A stretch of 64,000 nt of DNA, from IMG/VR virus record IMGVR_UViG_3300022839_000006, positions 144,231 through 208,230 of that record. One strand, 5' to 3'. Under the pieces are notes generated by a model that was not told the origin of the DNA, made no database searches, and was given only the letters and a program-made list of their open reading frames with translations. This DNA comes from a virus. This document shows, piece after piece, positions 55,584 through 62,688 of the stretch (positions within the stretch are counted from its first letter, which is position 1; every line of letters starts with the position of its first letter). The translations under genes were made by a program, and so were the position numbers.

Positions 55584-56069
55584 ACAGTTTGGTGGTTATG
55601 TAGGATAGACTCCTAGGAGAACCTGTAAACCACCGCAGTAAAGGGAAGAAAGAGAATAATCAACGTAAGGTAATTCTTACATATCAAATGGAGGGTTTTA
55701 ACCCATAATTTCATGCTCCAGTGTAAATAGATCACCCCAGGGTGTTGCACTTTGTTTACTGGAAACAAGAATTTATTTCACTTTGAACGTTGCACTTTGC
55801 ACGAATGGGGCCTATATACCGCGCCGCCATACGCACATTGTCCTGATTATCACTCACTTCTCTTTGCTAAATATTTGACCAAATGGTCACCAAAATCAGT
55901 AGCGAAGTTGAGATGCTCAGCCCGAGGGTGGCTGCGATAGCCTGAAAGAGAACTGCGGGAATTAAATAATATCAACAACCGGCTTGCTAGGTCGGTATAT
56001 AAAACATCAGTGGAACCCACCTGAGCAGCATGGCTGAAGCCTGTGGAAAAACTGCTCTGCAAATTACAT
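55584..56069 (+). other. Gene-free region before the second tRNA group
   Basis: About 490 bp with only short frames. A pairing GGTGGTT/AACCACC (about 55592 and 55622) follows the previous gene. Scattered tRNA-like words (CCGGCTTGCTAGGTCGG near 55978) suggest decayed tRNA sequence. Confidence 0.4.
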
Positions 56070-56157
56070 GTCCAGTATTGGCTAGGTTCGGCCGGTTATG
56101 ATTGTCTAGGCGTCACAGTTATAATCAGAGGGGGTTCAATTCCCCCACTGGATACCA
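56070..56157 (+). other. tRNA-like gene with a 21-nt anticodon loop
   Basis: Acceptor GTCCAGT/ACTGGAT, A-CCA, T-arm GGGGG-TTCAATT-CCCCC and D-stem TGGC/GCCG are good. Anticodon stem GTTAT/ATAAT encloses 21 nt (GATTGTCTAGGCGTCACAGT plus T), 14 more than normal. An inner ATTGT/ACAGT can pair. Identity unclear (Asp if GTC is the anticodon). Confidence 0.55.
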
Positions 56158-56162
56158 AATAT

Positions 56163-56238
56163 CCTGAGTTGGTGTTAGCGGTTAGCACGTCTGGTTGTGG
56201 ACCAGGAAGGAACAGTTCAAATCTATTACTCAGGACCA
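56163..56238 (+). tRNA. tRNA-His(GTG), uninterrupted, A73 and no G-1
   Basis: Acceptor CCTGAGT/ACTCAGG, D-stem GTGT/GCAC, anticodon stem TCTGG/CCAGG with loop TTGTGGA, A-CCA encoded. No G-1 is encoded and the discriminator is A, as in alphaproteobacterial tRNA-His. Confidence 0.85.
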
Positions 56239-56266
56239 TATCTACTATAAATAGTAGCAACACCGC

Positions 56267-56341
56267 AGGGGTGAGGGAAACTGGCAATCCGCAGGTCTCC
56301 AAAACCTTGAGAACCCAGTTCGATTCTGGGCACCCCTGCCA
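56267..56341 (+). tRNA. tRNA-Trp(CCA)
   Basis: Acceptor AGGGGTG/CACCCCT, D-stem GGA/TCC, anticodon loop CTCCAAA, T-arm CCCAG/CTGGG, G-CCA encoded. Confidence 0.88.
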
Positions 56342-56383
56342 AATTTTCTAGGAGTATCGAAGTATATAACGACACAAGACGTG

Positions 56384-56412
56384 TTGACACAATATCTTCT
56401 TTGTGCTAAATT
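56384..56412 (+). promoter_or_regulatory. Early-type promoter
   Basis: GTTGACA, 17-bp spacer, TAAATT, 32 bp before the 114-aa gene. Confidence 0.75.
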
Positions 56413-56443
56413 GAATGTATAGAGAAGATATAAAGGAAACGCC

Positions 56444-56788
56444 ATGTCTTTTGAAACAACAAATCGTCCCTCTGTCGGAGAAGTAAACGGTCTTGTGAAC
56501 GGTGCACAGTACCACAACGAACGCTACGCTCAAAAAGGTGGTGTTGCTAAAGTGTGTTGGACGACAGCAGGTCTTGAGATTACACGTCTCCGTCTGCTTT
56601 CCGACCGAGGATGTCCTTTCTTTGATGTGTCATATTGTGACGGCGTTCTCAACGGACAGCACGTCAATGTCCAGCTTCCTTTTTCGCAGTTGCCGAAGCG
56701 TACAATGAAAGCGTTTCTTTATAAAGAAGCTAAGGACACTGGAAAGTTCATCAAGGGACTTTTCAATGCGGTTTCGTCACTGTGTTAA
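56444..56788 (+). CDS. Hypothetical 114-aa protein
   Basis: MSFETTNRPSVGEVNGLVNG, then TTAGLEITRLRLLSDRGCPF and VQLPFSQLPKRTMKAFLYKE. AAGGAAA upstream, own promoter, and a strong hairpin after the stop. Unrecognised. Confidence 0.65.
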   Translation: MSFETTNRPSVGEVNGLVNGAQYHNERYAQKGGVAKVCWTTAGLEITRLRLLSDRGCPFFDVSYCDGVLNGQHVNVQLPFSQLPKRTMKAFLYKEAKDTGKFIKGLFNAVSSLC

Positions 56789-56792
56789 AAAA

Positions 56793-56828
56793 TGGCTCCT
56801 ACTTGCACGATTGTTTAAGTAGGAGCCA
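56793..56828 (+). terminator. 12-bp hairpin after the 114-aa gene
   Basis: TGGCTCCTACTT, 12-nt loop, exact complement; 5 bp after the stop codon. No long U-tract. Confidence 0.7.
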
Positions 56829-56860
56829 ACAACAGAAACTCAATTACAAGAAACAACATT

Positions 56861-56944
56861 GGTCAGCGGCTCGGATGATAAGAGGCGGGATTGCAAATCC
56901 CAGGCACTGCAAGGTAACGTGTTTGATTCACGTGCTGACCTCCA
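56861..56944 (+). tRNA. tRNA-Cys(GCA) with an unusually long variable region
   Basis: Acceptor GGTCAGC/GCTGACC, T-CCA, T-arm ACGTG/CACGT, anticodon loop TTGCAAA within GGGA/TCCC. About 14 nt (CAGGCACTGCAAGG region) stand where Cys tRNAs normally have five. Confidence 0.72.
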
Positions 56945-57010
56945 AAAAACAAATCCTGTGATCTCTTTGAGGATGACTGTAGGATTTTCATCTCAGGATT
57001 GAATTTGACA

Positions 57011-57190
57011 ATGAAAAAACTTATTATGATAATTGTCATGATGGTGTCTCTTTCTGCCTGCGTGGTGAGCATCGAACAGTATCTAGTCGTTCAACCACAT
57101 GTCTTGTGTACAAAGCAGATATGTGGCCATGTAGACCTCTATGGGTCACATGACACTACAGTTCGCGTGACTGAATATGGACATGCATAA
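57011..57190 (+). CDS. Small lipoprotein, second
   Basis: 59 aa: MKKLIMIIVMMVSLSACVVS has a signal peptide with lipobox LSAC (Cys17). The mature part has two more cysteines (VLCTKQICG). Like the 28741 protein it could be a spanin-type or surface-exclusion lipoprotein. A weak hairpin (AAATCCT/AGGATTT) lies between it and the Cys tRNA. Confidence 0.65.
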   Translation: MKKLIMIIVMMVSLSACVVSIEQYLVVQPHVLCTKQICGHVDLYGSHDTTVRVTEYGHA

Positions 57191-57191
57191 T

Positions 57192-57199
57192 TATAAATA
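57192..57199 (+). promoter_or_regulatory. Late promoter TATAAATA
   Basis: Perfect late consensus, 25 bp before the dps start. Confidence 0.78.
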
Positions 57200-57223
57200 A
57201 GTTTATAATAAGGAGTATTAACA

Positions 57224-57667
57224 ATGGACAACATGGCCCTCGCGGAGTTTCTCAAGACGCTTCTCGCATCAACAGTATCACTGAGCATTAAAGCGCAAAA
57301 TTATCACTGGAATGTCAGCGGGATAAATTTTGGTGATCATCATAAGTTTTTTCAGAAGTATTACACTTCGTTGAATGGATATACAGATATGTACGGAGAG
57401 CACATTCGACAGCTCGGTGCTTACGCTCCTGGATCACTCACCAGATTTTCAGAATTGACAAAAATCTCAGACGAGGTGGGGATCCCCAGTGCTAAGTTCA
57501 TGTTTGTTCGTCTGTCAGGCGACAATGCGCTAATCGAGACACTGATTCAGGAGGTGCATGTAGCAGCCACGTTGAACGGTAGTATAGCCCTTGTGACGAC
57601 GCTCGAAGATGCTATACGCTTTCATTCCAAAATGCAGTGGACAATCGACAGCTATGCAGGCACCTGA
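57224..57667 (+). CDS. dps: Dps/ferritin-like protein
   Basis: 147-aa four-helix protein of the Dps family: KAQNYHWNVSGINFGDHHKF near residue 23 with the ferroxidase His and Asp, then QKYYTSLNGYTDMYGEHIRQ with the Glu ligand. Dps binds iron and protects DNA from oxidation. It has a late promoter, so protection of packaged or late DNA, or a virion role, is possible. Confidence 0.85.
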   Translation: MDNMALAEFLKTLLASTVSLSIKAQNYHWNVSGINFGDHHKFFQKYYTSLNGYTDMYGEHIRQLGAYAPGSLTRFSELTKISDEVGIPSAKFMFVRLSGDNALIETLIQEVHVAATLNGSIALVTTLEDAIRFHSKMQWTIDSYAGT

Positions 57668-57711
57668 TTGTATACTGATTTCAATCCATTTCTATCGGAG
57701 GCGACTCACAC

Positions 57712-57942
57712 ATGTTTACAAACGAATTTTTCTCTGACGAGACAGTAACAACTGTAATGGACGATCGAGGCAATCACGAGGACGTTCACGTTTTTATTGA
57801 TGGCAACGAAGTGTTTATTCGCCAATGGAACGAAAACATAGCTCGCTATGATTTGATCAACATGTCACACTCTATGTGGTTCGAAGCCCAACAAGCAATG
57901 AAAACAACAGAAGGTGTATTCAGAATTGAGTACAACACTTAA
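57712..57942 (+). CDS. Hypothetical 76-aa protein
   Basis: MFTNEFFSDETVTTVMDDRG; acidic, with IDGNEVFIRQWNENIARYDL and a SMWFEAQQAM helix. I recall relatives in marine T4-like phages without a function. Good GGAGG 12 nt upstream. Confidence 0.65.
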   Translation: MFTNEFFSDETVTTVMDDRGNHEDVHVFIDGNEVFIRQWNENIARYDLINMSHSMWFEAQQAMKTTEGVFRIEYNT

Positions 57943-57944
57943 AA

Positions 57945-58406
57945 ATGTTCACAGTAAATCAAGAAGAGCAGTTAGTTGAATTGCTTTGTTCGTTAAGTCC
58001 TGATACAAGACTGTATATAGGAACTGATTCGTTCAGATTCAAAATATGCAATGTTTGGCATGCTCGATACGCGACTGTGCTTGTCGTTCATAAAAACGGT
58101 CGCCATGGATGTACGATCTACAGATCTGAACATGTTGCACGAGATTATGATGAAAAGAAAAACCGTCCTTCAATCCGTTTAATGACTGAAGTGCAGAAGT
58201 CATGCGAACTTTACACTCAACTTGCACCCCTAATTGATTCGTATGATGTTGAAATACATTTGGATATTAGCAACGACACGAAGAACGGATCAAGCTGTGT
58301 CGCAACACAGGCTGCAGGCTATGTTCTTGGCGTCACAGGAATTCAAGCAAAGTTAAAGCCTGAATCGTGGGCTGCTTCTACGAGCGCAGACCACTACACA
58401 AGGTAA
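57945..58406 (+). CDS. YkuK/DUF458-like RNase H-fold protein
   Basis: 153 aa: RLYIGTDSFRFKICNVWHAR near residue 22 (first Asp of the RNase H fold), YATVLVVHKNGRHG, MTEVQKSCELYTQLAPLIDS, and EIHLDISNDTKNGSSCVATQ. The family has a predicted RNase H-like nuclease fold; its substrate is unknown. Starts 2 bp after the previous stop. Confidence 0.78.
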   Translation: MFTVNQEEQLVELLCSLSPDTRLYIGTDSFRFKICNVWHARYATVLVVHKNGRHGCTIYRSEHVARDYDEKKNRPSIRLMTEVQKSCELYTQLAPLIDSYDVEIHLDISNDTKNGSSCVATQAAGYVLGVTGIQAKLKPESWAASTSADHYTR

Positions 58407-58458
58407 ACCAATACAACCGAGCAATAATGCTCATACAACACAACACTAAGGACACTAC

Positions 58459-59025
58459 ATGAAAACATTTATGATGACACTAGCAGCGATTGCCACACTT
58501 CTAGTTACACCAGCCATTGCAGACAACTTCAACAACACAACAGCTGACCTCACACTCGTGTCTGGAGCACTTGACGTCGAAGTTGGTGCAAACAACGACG
58601 GCTTGGCAGACATTCAAGTGGGCGTGACTGTATCTGACTTCCACATTGCTGTCGGCACGGACATCGTTGAATCAGACAATTTGTACGTGCGTGGAGAGTA
58701 CACGCGATCTGCTACTTTGATTGACAGTGTTGATGTTTACGGCACCGCGGCTATTAAATATGCAAGTACGGTAGATTTCAGCAGTGGTGTATGGTCTATT
58801 GATCCTACTGTGGGCGTATCACATGAGATTGCAGACATGGTCAGTGTATATGGTGAAGTTGGGTACACGTGGGACGCGTCAAACGACTTTAACGGTTTGG
58901 GCGGCGTTGTAGAAGTTGGGACACCATTCACACTCACATCCGGAACGACTGTTACACCAAGTGTAACATATTCAACTGAGTCTAAAAACGTAGACTTGAA
59001 TGTAAACGCGACATATCGTTTCTAA
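58459..59025 (+). CDS. Outer-membrane beta-barrel-like secreted protein
   Basis: 188 aa: a signal peptide (MKTFMMTLAAIATLLVTPAI, cut after AIA) and then alternating polar/hydrophobic strands (YVRGEYTRSATLIDSVDVYG, VSVYGEVGYTWDASNDF). It ends NATYRF, with the C-terminal Phe typical of outer-membrane barrels recognised by BamA. Possibly placed in the host outer membrane to alter adsorption or uptake. Unusual cargo for a phage. Confidence 0.75.
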   Translation: MKTFMMTLAAIATLLVTPAIADNFNNTTADLTLVSGALDVEVGANNDGLADIQVGVTVSDFHIAVGTDIVESDNLYVRGEYTRSATLIDSVDVYGTAAIKYASTVDFSSGVWSIDPTVGVSHEIADMVSVYGEVGYTWDASNDFNGLGGVVEVGTPFTLTSGTTVTPSVTYSTESKNVDLNVNATYRF

Positions 59026-59027
59026 CC

Positions 59028-59035
59028 CATAAATA
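59028..59035 (+). promoter_or_regulatory. Possible late promoter (CATAAATA)
   Basis: Late-type octamer 57 bp before the heme oxygenase start, but with a strong hairpin between them. Confidence 0.35.
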
Positions 59036-59043
59036 TAGATTGT

Positions 59044-59074
59044 AGAAGGAGGGGCCATTATGGCCCCTCCTTCT
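59044..59074 (+). terminator. 13-bp GC-rich hairpin after the outer-membrane gene
   Basis: AGAAGGAGGGGCC, 5-nt loop, exact complement, then CATTAATAG. Separates the barrel gene from heme oxygenase. Confidence 0.75.
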
Positions 59075-59091
59075 CATTAATAGGAGTTACA

Positions 59092-59664
59092 ATGTCATTA
59101 AAAGAGCTGACGTGGGAAAATCACAAAAAGGTCGAGAGAACTGTTTTTGTGAAACGCCTTCTCAAAAAACATCTTTCACAACACCAATATTATGTATATC
59201 TTTGTAACCTACACCACGTGTACGTACATCTTGAAGGATGTGCGAGACAAGTAGGTGTGCTCGAAGGCATTGAAGACATTTCAAGAGCTTCCAAGATGAA
59301 CGACGACATGTTGGAGATGGAGAGCTCAAATGCTTCGTTTGTAGTTCCTACAATGTGTAAAGCTACATACGCTTACATCGACCATTTAAACGCCATCAAA
59401 GAGGATTACGATTCCCTTTTAGCTCATGTTTATGTCAGACACATGGGCGATCTGTCTGGTGGCCAAATTATCAAAAAATACGTGCCAGGACCTTCGACAC
59501 ATTATGAATTTGACTGTGAGGTAGATGACTTGAAAGCTAGAGTGAGAGAAAAATTACATGATGGTCTTGCAACTGAAGCTAACCTGTGCTTTGAATTTGT
59601 CTACAAAGTTTTTGATGAAATTGAAGTGGTGTTTGCTGACATGGAATCGCCGACCAAACCATAA
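59092..59664 (+). CDS. ho: Heme oxygenase
   Basis: Opens heme to biliverdin, CO and iron. 190 aa: LTWENHKKVERTVFVKRLLK at the N-terminus (the heme-ligand His region), CNLHHVYVHLEG, YVRHMGDLSGGQIIKKYVPG near residue 121 (distal-helix glycines), and FVYKVFDEIEVVF near the end. It should supply biliverdin to the PcyX-like reductase 13 kb upstream. AGGAG lies 7 nt upstream. Confidence 0.92.
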   Translation: MSLKELTWENHKKVERTVFVKRLLKKHLSQHQYYVYLCNLHHVYVHLEGCARQVGVLEGIEDISRASKMNDDMLEMESSNASFVVPTMCKATYAYIDHLNAIKEDYDSLLAHVYVRHMGDLSGGQIIKKYVPGPSTHYEFDCEVDDLKARVREKLHDGLATEANLCFEFVYKVFDEIEVVFADMESPTKP

Positions 59665-59711
59665 CTGTTAATAATGTACCGTATACTTGGACCCCTGCAC
59701 GAAACCCTAGG

Positions 59712-59840
59712 ATGGACCAAGAGGCGGTGTTTGCGGCCTTGACTTACCTGTGGGTCCACCGTGCCTGGCTTAATAGCTTGAGTGCTGTTTGCGTGTCAAC
59801 TCCACCTGCGGAAAAGGAACAATTAGAATGTCAGATGTAA
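59712..59840 (+). CDS. Hypothetical 42-aa protein
   Basis: MDQEAVFAALTYLWVHRAWL, ending EKEQLECQM. The ribosome site is poor; it overlaps the next ORF by 13 bp. The composition is protein-like. Confidence 0.4.
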   Translation: MDQEAVFAALTYLWVHRAWLNSLSAVCVSTPPAEKEQLECQM

Positions 59841-59923
59841 TCAAGAGTGACTTCCAACTGGACGTGTACGGCGCGATGGGCATCGCTGAGGATATAACGC
59901 TGATGTTGTATGTGAATACGTAG
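59828..59923 (+). CDS. Hypothetical 31-aa protein
   Basis: MSDVIKSDFQLDVYGAMGIA, ending LMLYVNT, with AAGGA at good distance. Unrecognised. Confidence 0.45.
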   Translation: MSDVIKSDFQLDVYGAMGIAEDITLMLYVNT

Positions 59924-59938
59924 CAAGGATGGAATAAA

Positions 59939-60079
59939 ATGTACTTATCTAAGGTAATATTCTCTGTTGATAATGTGTCTAGTCTTCACACTATGGCCAC
60001 CTTCACTCGTTTTCTTGATACTAAGCGTGCTACGGGGAACTTGAGCCCTCTTTACGGTGGGTCAGGCCAACTTCGATAA
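59939..60079 (+). CDS. Hypothetical 46-aa protein
   Basis: MYLSKVIFSVDNVSSLHTMA, ending GNLSPLYGGSGQLR, with AAGGA upstream. Unrecognised. Confidence 0.45.
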   Translation: MYLSKVIFSVDNVSSLHTMATFTRFLDTKRATGNLSPLYGGSGQLR

Positions 60080-60101
60080 ATTCATTCGAGACACTGACTA
60101 G

Positions 60102-60281
60102 GTGGAGGACCAACAGAGCGTATTGCATGTGACTACCGATGTGTGTCAGCTATGTGTGTTGGAGTATCAAGTCAGTGGTCACGTGGAAACCCTTGGTCCT
60201 ATGCGTGAAACATCTTACAATTTCGCTAAGCGGATTGAGAGCTGGACATGTGTGCAAGTCACAGGTATGCTTGACATGTGA
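60102..60281 (+). CDS. Hypothetical 59-aa protein (GTG start)
   Basis: MEDQQSVLHVTTDVCQLCVL, then SGHVETLGPMRETSYNFAKR. Contains CQLC. The start is uncertain: GTG at 60102, or a later GTG at 60129. Confidence 0.38.
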   Translation: MEDQQSVLHVTTDVCQLCVLEYQVSGHVETLGPMRETSYNFAKRIESWTCVQVTGMLDM

Positions 60282-60305
60282 GGTACGCGGCAACGCATCA
60301 CTTAG

Positions 60306-60410
60306 ACGGCAGAACATAAAGCTGCTACATCTAAGAAGCCTAGTTGTAATGGTAAAGAAGTAGTAATTGGTGGTATTACTTACACCCTAAAGGAGAGTAA
60401 ACTAAAATGA
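60306..60410 (+). pseudogene. C-terminal remnant of a MORN-like repeat protein
   Basis: The frame TAEHKAATSKKPSCNGKEVV, then IGGITYTLKES, matches the ends of the two intact repeat proteins downstream (AEHKAATSP..CEGKEVVIDG). The repeat part is lost; a stop lies just upstream. Confidence 0.7.
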
Positions 60411-61132
60411 TTGAATATACAGTTAAAGTATATACTGATGGCACTAAGTATTGGTACCTCAACGGTAAGCGGCACCGAGAAGATGGGCCTGCTGTTGAGT
60501 ACAGCAGTGGTAATAAGTCTTGGTGCCTCAATGGTAATCTACACCGAGAAGATGGTCCTGCTGTTGAGTATAGCAGTGGTTATAAGTCTTGGTACCTCAA
60601 GGGTAAGCGACACCGAGAAGATGGGCCTGCTACTGAGTATAGCGACGGTACTAAGTTTTGGTACCTAAACGACAAGCGACACCGAGAAGATGGACCTGCT
60701 ATTGAGTATAACAATGGTACTAAGTTTTGGTACCTAAACGACAAGCGACACCGAGAAGATGGACCTGCTATTGAGTATAACAATGGTGATAAGTGGTGGT
60801 ACCTTAAAGGTAAGCAACACCGAGAAGATGGCCCTGCTATTGAGTATAGCAATGGTAATAAGTCTTGGTACCTTAACGGTAAGCTACACCGAGAAGACGG
60901 CCCTGCTATTGAGTGGGCCAATGGCTCTAAGTCTTGGTATCTTAACGGTAATCTACACCGAGAAGATGGACCAGCTATTGAGCATAGCAATGGTGATAAG
61001 TGGTGGTGCCTCAATGGTAAAGATTTGAAAGAAGCAGAGCATAAAGCTGCTACTTCACCTTCAGCTAAGGCTACTTGTGAAGGTAAAGAGGTAGTAATTG
61101 ACGGTGTGACTTATATTCTAAAGGAGAAATAA
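60407..61132 (+). CDS. MORN-like repeat protein
   Basis: 241 aa made of eight 20-residue repeats of the form WYLNGKLHREDGPAIEYSNG, an aromatic/Gly pattern of the MORN-variant type found in phages and bacteria, then a unique tail KEAEHKAATSPSAKATCEGK. The DNA repeats are about 60 bp. Function unknown; such repeats are thought to bind proteins or lipids. It overlaps the remnant stop (ATGA) with AAGGAG 13 nt upstream. Confidence 0.8.
   Translation: MIEYTVKVYTDGTKYWYLNGKRHREDGPAVEYSSGNKSWCLNGNLHREDGPAVEYSSGYKSWYLKGKRHREDGPATEYSDGTKFWYLNDKRHREDGPAIEYNNGTKFWYLNDKRHREDGPAIEYNNGDKWWYLKGKQHREDGPAIEYSNGNKSWYLNGKLHREDGPAIEWANGSKSWYLNGNLHREDGPAIEHSNGDKWWCLNGKDLKEAEHKAATSPSAKATCEGKEVVIDGVTYILKEK
60440..61020 (+). 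repeat. 60-bp tandem repeat (8 units)
   Basis: Each unit contains a variant of CACCGAGAAGATGGNCCTGC. Two neighbouring units (60661-60780) are nearly identical, showing recent duplication. The same unit occurs once in the gene at 61134. Confidence 0.9.
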
Positions 61133-61133
61133 A

Positions 61134-61373
61134 ATGATTGAAGCTACAGTTAAAGTAGGCACTAATGGTTCTAAGTATTGGTACCTCAACTATAAGCTAC
61201 ACCGAGAAGATGGCCCTGCTATTGAGTATAACGATGGTGATAAGTATTGGTACCTTAATGGTAAGCTACTAACAGAAGCAGAGCATAAAGCTGCTACTTC
61301 ACCTAAGAGGCCTAGTTGTGAAGGTAGAGAAGTAGTAATTGATGGTATTAATTATATTCTAAAGGAGAAGTAA
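61134..61373 (+). CDS. Short MORN-like repeat protein
   Basis: 79 aa: one full repeat (LHREDGPAIEYNDGDKYWYL) between the same N-terminus and the same tail (LTEAEHKAATSPKRPSCEGR) as the larger protein just upstream. A paralogue with fewer repeats; starts 1 bp after the previous stop. Confidence 0.75.
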   Translation: MIEATVKVGTNGSKYWYLNYKLHREDGPAIEYNDGDKYWYLNGKLLTEAEHKAATSPKRPSCEGREVVIDGINYILKEK

Positions 61374-61378
61374 ATAAG

Positions 61379-61576
61379 ATGGCACGCATGGTACTTCCTC
61401 AGTCCCTAATGACCGAATTTTACTGGTCTGGCAGCCTAGATGCCTTCGCTGCGATGTGCCGACTACGCTGCGCCAGTGACACACAGTATGAAAGCCGTGT
61501 CGTGGCGGACCAGATCAGTGAGGGAATGCGGGAGCTGTTCCCCGTGAGTTGGTCGGCTTTGATGGGGGAGGGGTAA
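61379..61576 (+). pseudogene. thyX: C-terminal fragment of thymidylate synthase ThyX
   Basis: 65 aa: MARMVLPQSLMTEFYWSGSL, then AMCRLRCASDTQYESRVVAD and LFPVSWSALMGEG. This matches the last third of ThyX (ARxVLPxSLxTExYWxGSL..LR...AQYE.R). The FAD and substrate motif RHRxxS would lie in the missing part. GC is higher than in the genes to the left. Either a remnant or recombination debris. Confidence 0.78.
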
Positions 61577-61625
61577 CAGAATGTCTATGGATAGAGACAT
61601 GGACTACTACAGAGAGGATAGACTA

Positions 61626-61835
61626 ATGACTAAACTAGAAGAACTCAAGGCAGCTCAAGCTGCTGCTAAAGCTGCTGATGCTTATGCTGCTAAAGCTGCT
61701 GATGCTGCTTATGATGATGCTGATGCTGCTGATGCTGCTTATGCTGCTTATGATGATGCTGATGCTGCTGATGCTGCTGATGCTGCTTATGCTGCCTATT
61801 ACACTGAGCTAAACAAGGAACAAACAAATGGCTAA
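61626..61835 (+). CDS. Alanine/aspartate-rich repeat protein
   Basis: 69 aa: MTKLEELKAAQAAAKAADAY, then repeated DADAADAAYAAY units made from GCTGATGCT-type tandem DNA repeats. An in-frame ATG at 61581 would add 15 residues. Low-complexity proteins of this type are common in phages and vary in repeat number. Confidence 0.65.
   Translation: MTKLEELKAAQAAAKAADAYAAKAADAAYDDADAADAAYAAYDDADAADAADAAYAAYYTELNKEQTNG
61670..61800 (+). repeat. GCTGATGCTGCTTAT-type tandem repeat
   Basis: Triplet-phase repeats coding Ala-Asp-Ala-Ala-Tyr units; likely to change length by slippage. Confidence 0.8.
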
Positions 61836-62103
61836 AGACAAACTAGACTTACGTTCAAGCAGCATACTGTCTGTTAAGTTCGCAGAGGTGCTGAAAGATT
61901 ATCAGGACGACTACGAAGATGAAATCGTCGTTGTTACACTGCTAAACTATTATAGGATGTGTAGTGGGGATGAAGACTTGCAGTGGGCCGTTGAACGTGT
62001 ACTGCAAGAGTTCATGCCACCAAATAACTTCCTTGAGTGGCAACGTGCAAGAGCTTTAGGAGAGCTTGCTGAGTTAGATAAGGAGGAGATTGCAAATAAC
62101 TGA
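61828..62103 (+). CDS. Hypothetical 91-aa protein
   Basis: MAKDKLDLRSSSILSVKFAE, then LQWAVERVLQEFMPPNNFLE; acidic. It overlaps the previous gene by 8 bp and the next by 14 bp. Unrecognised. Confidence 0.62.
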   Translation: MAKDKLDLRSSSILSVKFAEVLKDYQDDYEDEIVVVTLLNYYRMCSGDEDLQWAVERVLQEFMPPNNFLEWQRARALGELAELDKEEIANN

Positions 62104-62347
62104 TAAAGAAAAGACACACTACCTCGTCGTAGAAAAGGTGACAGAACATGAGGATGGCTCAGCCACCTACACGTTTGACATGAGTAACGACACCAACGAC
62201 GTGTTTATAAAGGATGAAGACATACGTAATACTACTGAGTTCATTGTTGATAAGAACAGGCCTTTCAGTAAGCTAGGTAAGGCCGGTTCAATATTTTATA
62301 ATTCTGAAACTACTATATTAGAAGAGTACGGTTTTGATGGAGTATGA
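62090..62347 (+). CDS. Hypothetical 85-aa protein
   Basis: TTG start inside the previous gene, close behind a strong AAGGAGG. MQITDKEKTHYLVVEKVTEH, then EDGSATYTFDMSNDTNDVFI. The second part resembles the C-terminal pattern of the 39293 protein. Unknown. Confidence 0.55.
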   Translation: MQITDKEKTHYLVVEKVTEHEDGSATYTFDMSNDTNDVFIKDEDIRNTTEFIVDKNRPFSKLGKAGSIFYNSETTILEEYGFDGV

Positions 62348-62352
62348 CGTTG

Positions 62353-62381
62353 TTGACTTTGATAATGAGGACTAGTATAAT
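62353..62381 (+). promoter_or_regulatory. Consensus promoter
   Basis: GTTGACT, 17-bp spacer, perfect TATAAT. A 16-codon ORF (MNKDLDYLDNDTGDSQ, 62381-62431) overlaps the next ATG (ATGA) and may be a leader. Confidence 0.82.
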
Positions 62382-62426
62382 GAATAAAGATTTAGATTAC
62401 CTAGACAATGACACTGGAGACAGCCA

Positions 62427-62630
62427 ATGACTAACACACGCAAGGAATCGTTGACGGCGCTGCGGGACGAGATCGCGGGCAATGGCAGGGGCGAGTGGGA
62501 CACAACACCGGAGTTGTTGGAAACATGGGCGCAACATCATAAGGAACAGCGGCAGAATACGACTGCCATGCTTCTGCGTGAATACGCCAGCATCCTGTCC
62601 GCCCTGATCGCAATGGAGGATGGGGAATGA
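62427..62630 (+). CDS. Hypothetical 67-aa protein
   Basis: MTNTRKESLTALRDEIAGNG, then ELLETWAQHHKEQRQNTTAM and ILSALIAMEDGE. High GC compared with the phage core, and of the type seen in Rhodobacter-host phages. Unknown. Confidence 0.58.
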   Translation: MTNTRKESLTALRDEIAGNGRGEWDTTPELLETWAQHHKEQRQNTTAMLLREYASILSALIAMEDGE

Positions 62631-62688
62631 GCAGGTGGATAATGTCGGTAATATACAGAGCCGAAGTTGCTAAACAAGGAATTACAAA

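Noticed and set aside
60580-61014. Minus-strand frame of 144 codons with RHHHLSPLLCSIAGPSSRC repeats
   Set aside because: It is the reverse of the MORN-like tandem repeat; no ribosome site or homology.
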